64,000 bases of DNA from Halopseudomonas oceani (GTDB lineage Bacteria > Pseudomonadota > Gammaproteobacteria > Pseudomonadales > Pseudomonadaceae). Within the stretch, counting starts at the first letter, position 1; each line of letters opens with the position of its first letter. The notes below the pieces were generated by a model. It was not told the DNA's origin. It did no database searches and saw only the letters and a program-made list of their open reading frames with translations. This document shows positions 28,317-38,220 of the stretch, in pieces. The DNA is taken from NCBI RefSeq assembly GCF_002903165.1, contig NZ_PPSK01000003.1, positions 186,001 through 250,000 on the forward strand. The letters are read 5' to 3'. The translations under genes were made by a program, and so were the position numbers.

Positions 28317-29861
28317 ATGCCGATCGATCAGCAGCAGTACCTCAACAACGACGCCACCGGCCTGGCTAACATGGTCAGTCAGGGCGACACCAGCGCAACA
28401 GAGCTGTTGGATATCGCTATCAGTCGCTGCGAGCAACTCAACCCGTCGATCAACGCCATCTGTCGGCCGATGTACGACATCGCCCGCGAACGCATCAAAC
28501 AGCCGCTGAGTGGCCCGCTGGCCGGCGTCCCCATTCTTATCAAGGACGCGGTACAGGACTACGCCGGACTACCTACCAGCAACGGTAATCAGGCGTTCAA
28601 TCGGCTACCGGCTACCCAGCACTCCCACATTGTCCGCCGCCTGCTTGATGCCGGTGCCGTGATTATCGGCAAGACCAACACCCCGGAACTCGCCCTCAAA
28701 GGGGTCACCGACCCCAAGGCGTTCGGCCTGACTCGCAACCCGTGGAACCCCGAACACACCCCGGGCGGCTCCAGCGGCGGCTCGGCAGCCGCAGTGGCAG
28801 CAGGTCTGGTACCGCTGGCCGGTGCCAACGACGGCGGCGGTTCGATCCGCATCCCCGCTGCCTGCTGCGGCCTGTTCGGTCTGCGCCCAAGTCGCGGGCG
28901 CGTTTCTCCAGGGCCTGCCTCTGCCGAGATATGGGAAGGAGCCTCAAGCGATCTGGTGCTCTCACGCAGCGTGCGTGACGCCGCACTTTCGTTGGACCTG
29001 ATGGCCGGCGGCAACCCGGGTGATCCATTTATCATTGCGGCCCCGGAGCAGGACTTCCGCACCTTGGCCAAACGTGAGCCGGGCAGGCTGCGCATCGGTT
29101 TTAGCACCCGCTCTCCGGTAGACCGGCCCGTTCACCCCGAGGCCATCGAAGCAGTGCAACGTACTATCGCACTGCTGCACTCACTGGGCCACGACGTAGA
29201 GGAAGCTCAGCCCGAGTACGATGGCCATGCACTCGCTCGCAGCTACCTCAGTCTGTATTTCGGTCAGGTAGCCGCCACCCTGCAGCAAGCTCGGGATATG
29301 GGTGCAAGCGAGGGTGAGTTTGAGCTGCTGACCCGAATCCTTGCGGCGCTCGGTCGAGCCCAGAGCAGCGGCGAATACGTCAGTCGTCATCGCGACTGGA
29401 ACCAGTTCGGCCAAGCGCTGGGCACCTTCTACCAACGCTACGACCTGTATCTGACCCCGACGCTGGCGCACCCGCCAATCCGTCACGAACAGGCCGAACT
29501 ACCAAGCAGACAACAGCAAATTCTGCGCCTGATGCTCGACAGCGGACTGCTGTCATTCATGGCCAGACGCGGCTGGCTGGACACGATGATTGAAGGCATG
29601 GCGCTAGATAACCTGACCTACGTGCCCTTCACCCAGTTGGCCAACCTGACCGGCACACCCGCCATGAGTGTGCCGCTGCACTGGACCACCGACGGCCTGC
29701 CCCTCGGCGTTCAATTCTGTGCCCCCAGCGGCGGTGAAGCACTGTTACTGCAGTTGGCTACCCAGCTGGAAGCGGCACAGCCGTGGAAAGACCATTGGCC
29801 CGCCATGGCCGGCGCGGTCAGCCCAGCACCTTCACCAGCTCACGCACCAGTGGCTTCATAA
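28317..29861 (+). CDS. Amidase-signature family hydrolase
   Basis: This 514-residue protein has the complete amidase catalytic triad: K76 (ILIKDAV), cis-serine S152 in PGGSSGGSAAA, and nucleophile S176 in DGGGSIRIPAACCGLFGLRP. It hydrolyses an amide bond, but the signature alone does not fix the substrate; GatA is unlikely because no gatB or gatC is present. ATG 28317 follows AGGGA, and the gene is divergent from the LonB-type protease. Its last 14 codons overlap the end of the convergent HemD-like gene. No signal peptide is visible. Confidence 0.87.
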   Translation: MPIDQQQYLNNDATGLANMVSQGDTSATELLDIAISRCEQLNPSINAICRPMYDIARERIKQPLSGPLAGVPILIKDAVQDYAGLPTSNGNQAFNRLPATQHSHIVRRLLDAGAVIIGKTNTPELALKGVTDPKAFGLTRNPWNPEHTPGGSSGGSAAAVAAGLVPLAGANDGGGSIRIPAACCGLFGLRPSRGRVSPGPASAEIWEGASSDLVLSRSVRDAALSLDLMAGGNPGDPFIIAAPEQDFRTLAKREPGRLRIGFSTRSPVDRPVHPEAIEAVQRTIALLHSLGHDVEEAQPEYDGHALARSYLSLYFGQVAATLQQARDMGASEGEFELLTRILAALGRAQSSGEYVSRHRDWNQFGQALGTFYQRYDLYLTPTLAHPPIRHEQAELPSRQQQILRLMLDSGLLSFMARRGWLDTMIEGMALDNLTYVPFTQLANLTGTPAMSVPLHWTTDGLPLGVQFCAPSGGEALLLQLATQLEAAQPWKDHWPAMAGAVSPAPSPAHAPVAS

Positions 29862-30648
29862 AGAAGCTGCTTTCCGGCATCAGGTCGACCTGGATACCGC
29901 GAGCACGCAGCTCATCAGCGACCACCGGGCCGACCGCCGCCACCTTGATCTGCGCCAGCGCGGCCAAAAGTGCGGGTTCGCCCTGTTCCCGCCGCCGGGC
30001 AATCTGCAGCAGGCGCCGTACCTGGGTAGCACTGGTAAAGGCAATCGCATCGACGTCGATCGCCAGCAGGGTGTCAATCAGCTGATCAACCTGCGCATCC
30101 TCGACATCATCCGCATAGATATAAGGCGCAACCGTGCTGACGCTGGCGCCCGCATCGGTCAAAAAGTCGACCAGTCGCCGATTCGGATCAGTTCCGTAAA
30201 GTTGAACGCCAATGCGCAGACCATTCAAGTTCTGGCCTTTCAGCGTTTCGATCACGCCTTCAGTGGTCGGCGCAACCGCAACCCGATCCGGGCGCAAGCC
30301 TGCCTTGCGCAGCGCTGCCCCCGGCTTTGGCCCGCGGGTCAGCTTGGGGGTCGCCCCCAACGCCGCAACAAATTCATCATGCAGGCTACCGCCCTGACGC
30401 GCAGCCAGCGCCAGCATGCGACGCAACCCTTCGCCGGTCAGCAAGATCAATTGATCAAAGGGATTGGCAATCAGCTCGCGCATCCACGCCAGCACCGGCT
30501 GCGGATCCGGCGCATCGTGGATTGAGACCAGCGGGCAGCGCACTACCTCAGCCCCGCGCTTGGTCAGCATATCGGCAAACAAGTCGAGCTCGCGGCTCTC
30601 CGGCAGGGCAATACGGCGGCCAGTCAGCGGCATTTCGTCAGGTGTCAT
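29818..30648 (-). CDS. Uroporphyrinogen-III synthase (HemD)-like protein
   Basis: This 276-residue soluble protein has the two-lobed HemD pattern: GRRIALPESRELDLFADMLTKRGAEVVRCPLVSI at the start, LILLTGEGLRRML, and a second lobe with LRIGVQLYG, DAIAFTSATQVRRLL and VAAVGPVVADELRARGI. HemD closes hydroxymethylbilane to uroporphyrinogen III. No hemC or hemX is adjacent, so this may be a stand-alone paralog rather than the main hemD. The start could also be the ATG at 30633. It overlaps the convergent amidase gene by 44 bases. Confidence 0.82.
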   Translation of the reverse strand: MTPDEMPLTGRRIALPESRELDLFADMLTKRGAEVVRCPLVSIHDAPDPQPVLAWMRELIANPFDQLILLTGEGLRRMLALAARQGGSLHDEFVAALGATPKLTRGPKPGAALRKAGLRPDRVAVAPTTEGVIETLKGQNLNGLRIGVQLYGTDPNRRLVDFLTDAGASVSTVAPYIYADDVEDAQVDQLIDTLLAIDVDAIAFTSATQVRRLLQIARRREQGEPALLAALAQIKVAAVGPVVADELRARGIQVDLMPESSFFMKPLVRELVKVLG

Positions 30649-30840
30649 GGTGTTTCAATTCGTGGCTGGGCAATGTGAGCATTGTGCGCATTGCCAGCGC
30701 GAATGAAAAGGCACCGAGGCCATGGCGCAGGCAGGGGCCCACTGCCCGACGCGCAACACGGAAGGGGCAATGAGCTGCTCGTCTGCCCCCTCCTTCACAC
30801 ACCCGACCGGATCAGACTTCGTTTCTGAAACCTGCAGCCG

Positions 30841-32298
30841 CTACTTCTCCCATTCACGGGTGTGCAGGATATGGTCCAGCGTACGGCTGACTGCCGTGCA
30901 GTTGCGCACCATCTCGATCTTCTCCCAGGTCGAGCGTTCGCCCTCATGAATCAGGCGGTGCATAGCCTCGCGGCTCGGCGGCGCCAGCAAGCGCAGCGGA
31001 TGATCCCAGCGGTTACGCAGGAAGATGTTGATGTCCGCGGTGTATTCCTGCGCCAATACCCCATAGGTCAGATGCTGCATCAAACTGATTACCGGAGATT
31101 TGATACGGATATTGTCGCGACTGAAGCGCATGGCCTCGGCTGCGCCCAGCTTGAGGAAACGCGCCTGGAAGTGCGCCAGATTGCGCAAACGACTGCGCGG
31201 CGCATCAGGGTCCGGGGTAATGGCCAAGGCCGCCGGATTGGTCATGCTGGAAATGAAATGGTTGACGCCATACAGCCGCGCCAGGCGTTTGGCCGGCAAG
31301 TCATCGGCGAATGAGCCGTCGATCCACTTCATGCCAGGCAGATAAGGCACCGTCTCCCCTGCCGCGTTGCGACACATCAGCGTCACCGGCGGGTAGACAC
31401 CGTAGATCGCACACGACGCCATGACGGCGGTACGAATAAGCACGTTGGGTGAAGTAATAGCATTGAGCAGCCGCGGCGCCTGCTGGGTAGAGAGCCCGGT
31501 GACCGTAATATTGAGCTTGCGGCCGGTCAGCTCAAAGGCCTCCTGGAAGGTCAGATCCGGGATGATCTTGCTGAGGTAATCACGCAGGTTGTCAGCATCC
31601 ATCGCGCGACCACCGCCGAACAGGCTGAGCGACGGGCGAATGGCGCTGGTTTCCTCGATCTCGTGATGCAGATTGTCGATGGCAAGACGCTCGCGCAACT
31701 CCTCATCAACATGGGTGCACGCCGTTGCAGCAAGAATCGAACCCGCGCTGCTGCCCGAGATGATCTCCGGCAGCAAACCCTGCTCGAACAGCGCCTTCAA
31801 AACCCCGGCGTGGAAGAAGCCGAGCACCGCGCCACCACTCAGCATCAAGGCGGTCCGACCATTGCAATGGCTGGCACGCAGAAAGAAATCCTGCTTCTCG
31901 GCCAGCGAAATGACGTTGTCGTCCACCTCGTTCAGGTCGTTCAGTGCACCACACAATTCATCGATGTACCGGGTGATGAGGTTTTTCGTTCCCAGCCGCG
32001 CCTTGTTATATAGCGACGGCTTGCCCATGCCGCCCAGGTTGCCATGAACACCCTCGTTGAGCACGAACAGCAACTGATGATAATCCTTGCGAAAGCGCAA
32101 ATCCCGCAACACGTCCAGGCGCTGACGAATTGAACGGTAGTCGTAGCTTTCGCAGGCGTCATCCTGCTTCCACTCGTCCAGCCCTTCCTCGTGATCCCAG
32201 GCTGCAGCCAGCTCGCTCCACTGCTCGTAGCTTTCTGCCTTTTCCATCGACTGCAGCAGCGCCTTGCTTCTGCCACGCTGAAAGAGATTGGCTACCAT
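30841..32298 (-). CDS. Patatin-like phospholipase/lipase with N-terminal DUF3336
   Basis: This 485-residue protein has a DUF3336-type N-terminal region (about 1-145), as in yeast TGL3/4/5 lipases, then a patatin domain. That domain has a glycine-rich oxyanion loop (SGGAVLGFFHAGVL), nucleophile S184 in GSSAG and catalytic D327 in IDGSFADD. It likely hydrolyses acylglycerols or phospholipids. No signal peptide is seen. ATG 32298 follows GGGAG. It lies 52 bases downstream of a wax-ester synthase/DGAT gene on the same strand, so synthesis and breakdown of storage lipid appear to be cotranscribed. Confidence 0.9.
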   Translation of the reverse strand: MVANLFQRGRSKALLQSMEKAESYEQWSELAAAWDHEEGLDEWKQDDACESYDYRSIRQRLDVLRDLRFRKDYHQLLFVLNEGVHGNLGGMGKPSLYNKARLGTKNLITRYIDELCGALNDLNEVDDNVISLAEKQDFFLRASHCNGRTALMLSGGAVLGFFHAGVLKALFEQGLLPEIISGSSAGSILAATACTHVDEELRERLAIDNLHHEIEETSAIRPSLSLFGGGRAMDADNLRDYLSKIIPDLTFQEAFELTGRKLNITVTGLSTQQAPRLLNAITSPNVLIRTAVMASCAIYGVYPPVTLMCRNAAGETVPYLPGMKWIDGSFADDLPAKRLARLYGVNHFISSMTNPAALAITPDPDAPRSRLRNLAHFQARFLKLGAAEAMRFSRDNIRIKSPVISLMQHLTYGVLAQEYTADINIFLRNRWDHPLRLLAPPSREAMHRLIHEGERSTWEKIEMVRNCTAVSRTLDHILHTREWEK

Positions 32299-32350
32299 AT
32301 TCAACTCCCATGGCGCCCACAGGCGCCTTACCAATAGTTACGTTGCAGCG

Positions 32351-33964
32351 TCAGGCAGCGCCAGCGGACTTGGCTTGCTTCCCTTCAGCAGCGGCGGGTT
32401 CAGCTGTCTTGGCTGCGGCCTTCTTCCGCGCACCGGCTGCCACTGGCGCAGCCTTTTCGGCCGCTTTTTCTGTCGTTGCCTCATCGTTGGTCGCCGGCCG
32501 CGGTGCCTCGATGCGCCCGGGAGCCGCAGCGGCTGCAGTTTTTTCCAGGTCGGCCAACAACGCGCGGTATTCTTCGGTGGAGGCCTGAATGCAGCTGATG
32601 TAGAAGTCCATGTCGGAGACAATGTTGCGGTCCGCCAGCACGCCGACATTGAGATCATCGTAGATACCGGTCAGGCAGTGGCTGATAGCCATCCCGTCGC
32701 TGACCGGCGCCAGCGGGAACACATTGACGATGCGGGCCCCGGCAAAATAGCGGGGCAATAGACCGGGAATCCCGGGCACATTGGTAATCAGGGTGTTCAC
32801 CAGCGGCACCGCACTAACCAGCTTGGACTTGTTCTGAATCCACGCGCCCAGCGCACGAACGTAAGGCGGCACCATATCTCCGACCGCGTTGTTGAGATCA
32901 CACAGAACGTCGCGAGCCAGCGGCACGCCCCGCGCGGTTCGGCGACGCACCGCCGAGAGACGCTCGTGGGCATCGTCAATATCGGTTCCGATGCCGATAA
33001 ACATCGCCGAAATCAGGTTGCCACAATCCTTCACCGCCTCGTTAGGCCGGACCGACACCGGGCACATCGATACCAGCGATTCGTTGGCAGGCAGTTGGTT
33101 GTGGTGCGATAGATAGCGGCGCATGCCTCCAGCAATGATGGCAATAACCACGTCGTTCAGCGTGGCCCCAGGACACAGCTGACGCATACGCTTGAGTTCA
33201 GGAATGTTCCAGGTCAGCGCACCGTACGAACGATGTGGTGAGATCTGCACATTGAAGATGGTGCGCGGTACCCGGCGCTGCTCCGGCTTGGCCTCGGCAC
33301 GCAGACGTCTGACCAGCTCCACCCCTTTGCGCCCGGCGGTCAGCCCGGCGCGCATGCTGCGCCAGGCCTGCCCCATCATCCGCGGTGTGGTGCGCGACCA
33401 CATTTCCAGCCGAGTCGGCGCACGCTCGGCCACTTCAACCCGATCACGCCGCCCATATTCGTGGTCGGCTGTCTCTTCCATCATCGCGGTGGTCAGCTCA
33501 AGACTGGCCTTGCCATCAACGTAGGCGTGGTGGAATCGAATCAGCACCGCAAAGCTGTTCGGAGGAATGCCCGGTACGTTGTTCACGCCTTCAATAATGT
33601 AGATCTCCCACGGCGCGCGTTCCATATCGACACTGCGCGACATGGTCCGTGCGGTGAAGATGCAGAGTTGCCGCCAGTCGCCAGGCTGCGGCAGACCAAC
33701 ATGACGCACGTGATACTCCAGATCGAAGTTCTCGTCATCCAGCCAGTAAGGGTCGTCAAGCTGGAAAGGAGCGGTTTCCAGTCGGCGACGAAAGTAAGAC
33801 GTTGTATTCAAGCGATCCGAAACGTACTGAAGAATATCCTTGTGCCGCACCAATCCACCCGGCGCCGTGCTCTGATCACACAGCCAGAGGCTACCGATCA
33901 TCATCGGCTGGTTCGGCGCCTCGAAATAGAAGAAGTGGGAGTCCATCGGGGTCAGCTGTTTCAT
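32351..33964 (-). CDS. Wax ester synthase / diacylglycerol acyltransferase (WS/DGAT)
   Basis: This 537-residue acyltransferase has the catalytic HHAYVDG motif at 145-151 and the family stretches MDSHFFYFEAPNQPMMIG, NVPGIPG and GDLNVGVLAD-like sequence near the C-terminus. It transfers fatty acyl groups from acyl-CoA to long-chain alcohols or diacylglycerol to make neutral storage lipids. An unusual C-terminal tail of about 60 residues is rich in alanine and lysine and resembles DNA- or polyester-granule-binding tails. ATG 33964 follows GAGGAC. The patatin gene downstream completes a storage-lipid unit. Confidence 0.92.
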   Translation of the reverse strand: MKQLTPMDSHFFYFEAPNQPMMIGSLWLCDQSTAPGGLVRHKDILQYVSDRLNTTSYFRRRLETAPFQLDDPYWLDDENFDLEYHVRHVGLPQPGDWRQLCIFTARTMSRSVDMERAPWEIYIIEGVNNVPGIPPNSFAVLIRFHHAYVDGKASLELTTAMMEETADHEYGRRDRVEVAERAPTRLEMWSRTTPRMMGQAWRSMRAGLTAGRKGVELVRRLRAEAKPEQRRVPRTIFNVQISPHRSYGALTWNIPELKRMRQLCPGATLNDVVIAIIAGGMRRYLSHHNQLPANESLVSMCPVSVRPNEAVKDCGNLISAMFIGIGTDIDDAHERLSAVRRRTARGVPLARDVLCDLNNAVGDMVPPYVRALGAWIQNKSKLVSAVPLVNTLITNVPGIPGLLPRYFAGARIVNVFPLAPVSDGMAISHCLTGIYDDLNVGVLADRNIVSDMDFYISCIQASTEEYRALLADLEKTAAAAAPGRIEAPRPATNDEATTEKAAEKAAPVAAGARKKAAAKTAEPAAAEGKQAKSAGAA

Positions 33965-34397
33965 GGTAGAGGTCCTCATACCGATTGGGTGTATGCGCCA
34001 CGTACTTCACAAGTCAGGCCTTGATCCGGAGCACCAACAGACGAATCAAAAAGTAAAATCGCCCCGATTTTATATGCAAAAAGAAAGCGATTTTAATTGA
34101 TTCAAAACAGGATAATGCAATTTTATGACCAATAAGTCACAGGAAAATACAGCCACTTCCCTGCCGTCATATCGCAATAATCTTGAGACCCGCGCGCCAG
34201 ACGCATCCATTCAAAAGGGAAGCAAGAAAAAACAAGGAATGAGGCAAAACACAAAAGTGTTCATTGCAGTGCAGGACATCGGCAACCACTCCAATCGTGC
34301 CCTCTTATCAGGCGGCATTTGAACGATGATTGAACGCTGACCGCGCGGTGCAATCACGGCAAGCTAGCCTCTGACATCACAGCCTGGGGACCAGACC
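33965..34397. other. AT-rich intergenic region between WS/DGAT and the DUF2855 gene
   Basis: This 433-base divergent intergenic region is visibly richer in A+T than its flanks. It holds the inverted repeat at 34054-34072 and probable promoters for both flanking genes. A 65-codon frame at 34125-34322 (lysine- and asparagine-rich) has no recognisable ribosome-binding site or family, and I do not call it. Confidence 0.5.
34054..34072. promoter_or_regulatory. Inverted repeat upstream of the WS/DGAT operon
   Basis: TAAAATCG-CCC-CGATTTTA is a perfect 8-bp inverted repeat with a three-base centre, 90 bases upstream of the WS/DGAT start. It may be an operator for the storage-lipid genes. It could also act as a small hairpin, but no gene ends here that would need a terminator. 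Confidence 0.4.
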
Positions 34398-35513
34398 ATG
34401 ACCACCACTTGCACCCGCCTGCTAGTTAACAAAGGCAACATCCACGAGTGCACGCTGCAGGAGGTGCCCAGACTGCAAGAGCAGGACCTGCAGGACGGCG
34501 AGGTGCTGCTGGACATTGACTACTTCGCGTTCACAGCAAACAACATTACCTACGCAACGCTGGGCGACCGATTCGGCTACTGGGACTTCTTCCCGGCCGA
34601 GGCCTCCTGGGGCCAGGTGCCGGTGTGGGGCTTTGCCGATGTCAGCGCCAGCCGTCACCCCGCTATCAAGGAAGGCGCCCGGGTGTACGGCTACCTGCCG
34701 ATGGCCGAGCAACTGCGTGTACAACCGGGCGACATTACCGCCAGCAGCTTCACCGACATCGCCAGCCATCGCAGCCACCTTGCTCTGGCCTACAACCAGT
34801 ACCAGTTCACCGCCAGCGATCCGGCGTATCGCCCGGAACTGGAAGCGCTGCAGATGCTGCTGCGGCCGTTGTTGCTAACGTCTTTTCTGCTGGATGACTT
34901 TCTTAACGAAAACGACTATTTCGGCGCCCGGCAGATCATTCTTACCAGCGCCTCCAGCAAGACCGCCCTTGGCCTGGCCTTCATGCTCAACCACCAGCGC
35001 TCAAGCCGAGGCGGCAAACCGCTGCAGATCGTTGCGCTGACCTCGGCAGCCAACGCTGGCTTCGTCACCGGCCTTGGCTACTATGACCAAACCATCACCT
35101 ATGACCAACTGGATGAGCTGAACGCCGACACTCCAAGCGTGCTGATCGACTTTGCTGGCAACGGCGCAGTGCTCGCAGCGGTCCATCAGCGGCTGCAAGA
35201 GAAACTGAAATACAGTGCATTGGTAGGCGCTGCGCATTGGGATCAGCGGCAGAGCGAGAAAAACCTTCCCGGTACCAGACCGGAGGTGTTTTTCGCCCCC
35301 GGCTACTGGGCGCAGCGCAGCAAGGACATCGGCACTGCCCAGTTGATGGGCCGCTTTGCCACGCTTTGGTCACCCTTGGCTGCGTCAGTCGGGAGCTGGA
35401 TGGAGATAAGAACCGTCGAAGGCGGCGAGGCAATGAAGCAGGCCTACCTGGATACCCTTAACGGGCTAATCAGGCCGGAAACAGGGATGATCATGAAAAC
35501 ACAAGGCAAATAG
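34398..35513 (+). CDS. DUF2855 family protein (MDR-like fold)
   Basis: This 371-residue protein matches the DUF2855 pattern: ISO-like start LVNKGNIHECTL, then EVLLDIDYFAFTANNITYATLGD, SWGQVPVWGFADVSASRHP and GYLPMAEQL. The framework resembles medium-chain dehydrogenases, with ILTSASSKTALGLAF as a probable nucleotide-binding turn, but no zinc-ligand set is evident. Enzyme activity is unknown. The gene stands alone, divergent from the storage-lipid operon. Confidence 0.8.
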   Translation: MTTTCTRLLVNKGNIHECTLQEVPRLQEQDLQDGEVLLDIDYFAFTANNITYATLGDRFGYWDFFPAEASWGQVPVWGFADVSASRHPAIKEGARVYGYLPMAEQLRVQPGDITASSFTDIASHRSHLALAYNQYQFTASDPAYRPELEALQMLLRPLLLTSFLLDDFLNENDYFGARQIILTSASSKTALGLAFMLNHQRSSRGGKPLQIVALTSAANAGFVTGLGYYDQTITYDQLDELNADTPSVLIDFAGNGAVLAAVHQRLQEKLKYSALVGAAHWDQRQSEKNLPGTRPEVFFAPGYWAQRSKDIGTAQLMGRFATLWSPLAASVGSWMEIRTVEGGEAMKQAYLDTLNGLIRPETGMIMKTQGK

Positions 35514-35921
35514 CGTCCTGTCTGGGGCCGCTTGGAAGGCAGCCCCATCCCCTTGCCAGCCTTACCACACCAAGAATGTAGGCACCGTCCCGACATTGAT
35601 GCTCATCTCGCTGCAAAACCAGGGTTAAACTCGCGGCGGCAAACAGCCTCTCGGCGGCCGCCATGCTGGAATCGTTCGAAAGCCATCAAGCGAAACCCCG
35701 TCACCCAGCTGTGCCCCTCAAATAACGACGCCCGCCTGATTTTTGCCCCAGCGGGTTGGACTTAACGGCAGCAGACTTCGTTGCCTGCCAGGCAACGCCC
35801 AGCGTAGGCTCACAGGAACGGCAGGATTCGGCAAGCATCACCAGCCGCGCGCCGGTCGTTTTCGTTTCACATCCGCCCCGCGCTATCATCACCACCTACC
35901 AACACCATCAGGAGCCAGCAT
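35514..35921. other. Intergenic region between the DUF2855 and glutamine amidotransferase genes
   Basis: This 408-base stretch contains no supported gene; a 77-codon frame at 35532-35765 looks like chance. It contains the dyad at 35779-35797 and, near its end, the ribosome-binding site AGGAG of the next gene. Confidence 0.5.
35779..35797. promoter_or_regulatory. 19-bp dyad upstream of the glutamine amidotransferase gene
   Basis: CGTTGCCTG-C-CAGGCAACG is a perfect 9-bp inverted repeat with one central base, 125 bases before the gene start. It has no T-run. It could be an operator or a hairpin; no regulator is identified. Confidence 0.35.
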
Positions 35922-36707
35922 ATGTGTGAGCTGCTCGGCATGAGCGCCAATGTACCCACCGACATCTGCTTCAGCTTCGCTGGCCTGATGCGCCGCGGTG
36001 GTGAAATCGGGCCGCACAAGGACGGCTGGGGCGTTGCCTTCTACGAAGGCAAGGGCCTGCGCTGCTTCCACGACGCCTCCCCCTGTCACAGCTCTGCCAT
36101 TGCCCGACTGATTGAGCAATACCCGATCAAGTCCGAAAACGTCATCTGCCACATCCGGCAGGCCAACGTCGGTGGCGTCAGCCTCGCCAATACCCACCCA
36201 TTCACCCGCGAACTATGGAGCCACTACTGGGCCTTCGCGCACAACGGCCAGCTTGCCGGTTTTCATCCCGCCGCCGGCCCCTATAGCGCCGTAGGCGATA
36301 CCGACAGCGAGCGTATCTTCTGCCACCTGCTCAACACCCTGGCAAGCCGCTACAGCGCCCCGCCCAGACTGGATGAACTGACTCAAACCCTAAGCGAATG
36401 CTGCGCCCCGCTCCTGCCGCTCGGGGTGTGCAACCTGATGCTCAGCAACGGCGAATGGCTGTTTACCCTCTGCACCAGCAAACTCCATTGGATAACCCGC
36501 CGCGCACCCTTCGGCCCGGCACAGCTCAGCGACCTCGAACTTGAAGTCGACTTCAAGCAGCACACCACCGCCAACGATATCGTCACCGTCATCGCCACCG
36601 AGCCCCTGACCAGCAATGAGCAATGGGAGGCATATCAGCCGGGTGAATGGATGTTGTGGCAAAAGGGGGAGATAGTGCTGCGGGGCTTGCTGCTAACCGT
36701 CCAGTGA
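35922..36707 (+). CDS. Class II glutamine amidotransferase (YafJ-like)
   Basis: This 261-residue protein is an Ntn-type glutamine amidotransferase in which Cys2 is the nucleophile after removal of Met1 (MCELLGMSANVPTD). HKDGWGVAFYEG, VICHIRQANVGGVSLANTHPF and WAFAHNGQL form the glutaminase pocket. No synthetase domain is fused, so the acceptor is unknown; E. coli YafJ is equally uncharacterised. AGGAG precedes the ATG. It lies 93 bases upstream of the glycan cluster on the same strand but is probably not part of it. Confidence 0.88.
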   Translation: MCELLGMSANVPTDICFSFAGLMRRGGEIGPHKDGWGVAFYEGKGLRCFHDASPCHSSAIARLIEQYPIKSENVICHIRQANVGGVSLANTHPFTRELWSHYWAFAHNGQLAGFHPAAGPYSAVGDTDSERIFCHLLNTLASRYSAPPRLDELTQTLSECCAPLLPLGVCNLMLSNGEWLFTLCTSKLHWITRRAPFGPAQLSDLELEVDFKQHTTANDIVTVIATEPLTSNEQWEAYQPGEWMLWQKGEIVLRGLLLTVQ

Positions 36708-36800
36708 TCGACAGCACAGCGCCGCACATCAGCCTTGCCCGCACTTCGGGCATTTGCAATCATCGCCACCTAATATCCGAGAACAGGGACCGCTCACAGA

Positions 36801-38126
36801 ATGCCCACCTCACCCCAAACCAGTAACGCAATGGACGGCCTACTCAGCCGCATTCAGTCAGGCCAGTGCGTCGTTGGCATCTACGGGCTGGGCTACGTCG
36901 GCCTACCACTGGCCCTGCGCTTTGCCGAGGTTGGCATTCGGGTCATCGGCTTTGATATCGACCCTGCCAAGGTCACCAGTCTCAATAGCGGCCAAAGTTA
37001 CATCGAGCGCATAACGGCCAGCGAAATCGAGCGCGCCAGGGCCGCTGGATTTGTCGCCACTACCGACTTTGCCCTCACCCGCGAGGTCGACGCCCAGATC
37101 ATCTGCGTCCCGACCCCGCTGGACAGCCACCATCAGCCCGACCTCAGCTACGTCGCCAATACCGTCGACGCCATACTGCCCTACTTCAAGGCGGGGCAAC
37201 TGATGAGCCTGGAGAGCACCACCTGGCCGGGCACCACCGACGAACTTCTCGCGCCCCGGCTCGCAGAAGGCGGCTTCACCCCCGGCCTCGACTGCGCGCT
37301 AGTCTACTCCCCCGAACGTGAAGACCCGGGCAACGCGCACTTCACCACCGCGCAGATTCCCAAGGTTATCGGCGGCATGACGCCACAATGCCTTGAACTC
37401 GGCACTGCCCTCTATGCAAAAGCCATCGAGCGCCTCGTGCCCGTCAGCACCACCCGCGCCGCCGAAATGACCAAGCTGCTGGAAAATATCCACCGCGCGG
37501 TCAACATCGGTCTGGTCAATGAAATGAAAATTGTCGCCGACCGCATGGGCATCGACATCCACGAAGTCATCAAGGCCGCCGCCACCAAACCGTTCGGCTT
37601 CGTGCCCTATACCCCTGGCCCTGGCCTTGGCGGCCACTGCATCCCGATTGACCCGTTCTACCTGACCTGGAAGGCCAAGGAATACGGCGTCAACACTCGG
37701 TTTATCGAGCTGGCAGGCGAGATAAACCACTACATGCCGCACTGGGTCGTGCAGAAAGTCGCTGACGCCCTCAACAGCAAAAGCAAAGCCATCAACGGCA
37801 GCCGCATCCTCGTGCTGGGCCTCGCCTACAAAAAGAACATCGACGACACCCGGGAATCACCCGCAGTGGAAATCATGTCACTGCTGCAGGACAAAGGCGC
37901 CATCGTCGCCTATGCAGATCCACACGTACCCAGCTTCCCGCAGAAACGGGATTACCATTTCGACCTGAAATCAGTCACCCTGACCGCCGAAACCATGGCC
38001 GACTACGACTGTCTCGTCCTCGCCACCGACCACGACGCCTTCGACTACAACGCCCTGCAACAGCATGCCGCCGTGATCGTCGACACTCGCGGCCGCCTGC
38101 ACGGGGAGAATGTGGTTAATGCCTGA
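36801..38126 (+). CDS. UDP-HexNAc/UDP-GlcNAc 6-dehydrogenase (WbpA/TviB-like)
   Basis: This 441-residue nucleotide-sugar dehydrogenase has the NAD motif [31 protein letters not shown], and the catalytic cysteine in [20 protein letters not shown]. The [18 protein letters not shown] and [12 protein letters not shown] stretches are typical of the UDP-N-acetylhexosamine branch (WbpA, TviB) rather than of UDP-glucose dehydrogenase. It oxidises a UDP-HexNAc to the uronic acid for surface glycan. It opens the glycan cluster; no WbpB, WbpD or WbpE partners are visible, so the product may be used directly. Confidence 0.88.
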   Translation: MPTSPQTSNAMDGLLSRIQSGQCVVGIYGLGYVGLPLALRFAEVGIRVIGFDIDPAKVTSLNSGQSYIERITASEIERARAAGFVATTDFALTREVDAQIICVPTPLDSHHQPDLSYVANTVDAILPYFKAGQLMSLESTTWPGTTDELLAPRLAEGGFTPGLDCALVYSPEREDPGNAHFTTAQIPKVIGGMTPQCLELGTALYAKAIERLVPVSTTRAAEMTKLLENIHRAVNIGLVNEMKIVADRMGIDIHEVIKAAATKPFGFVPYTPGPGLGGHCIPIDPFYLTWKAKEYGVNTRFIELAGEINHYMPHWVVQKVADALNSKSKAINGSRILVLGLAYKKNIDDTRESPAVEIMSLLQDKGAIVAYADPHVPSFPQKRDYHFDLKSVTLTAETMADYDCLVLATDHDAFDYNALQQHAAVIVDTRGRLHGENVVNA

Positions 38127-38220
38127 GCGCGAACGGTAGACACCAACGGCAACATGAAATTATTGAACGGGTCTTTCACGCCAAACTGAATAGCAACCAC
38201 CCCACCTGCAAGGACGCACC

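Noticed and set aside
34125..34322. A 65-codon plus-strand frame in the AT-rich gap
   Set aside because: It has no ribosome-binding site, no family and biased composition. It lies between two divergent promoters.
35532..35765. A 77-codon plus-strand frame
   Set aside because: No family or ribosome-binding site was found, and its composition is not protein-like.
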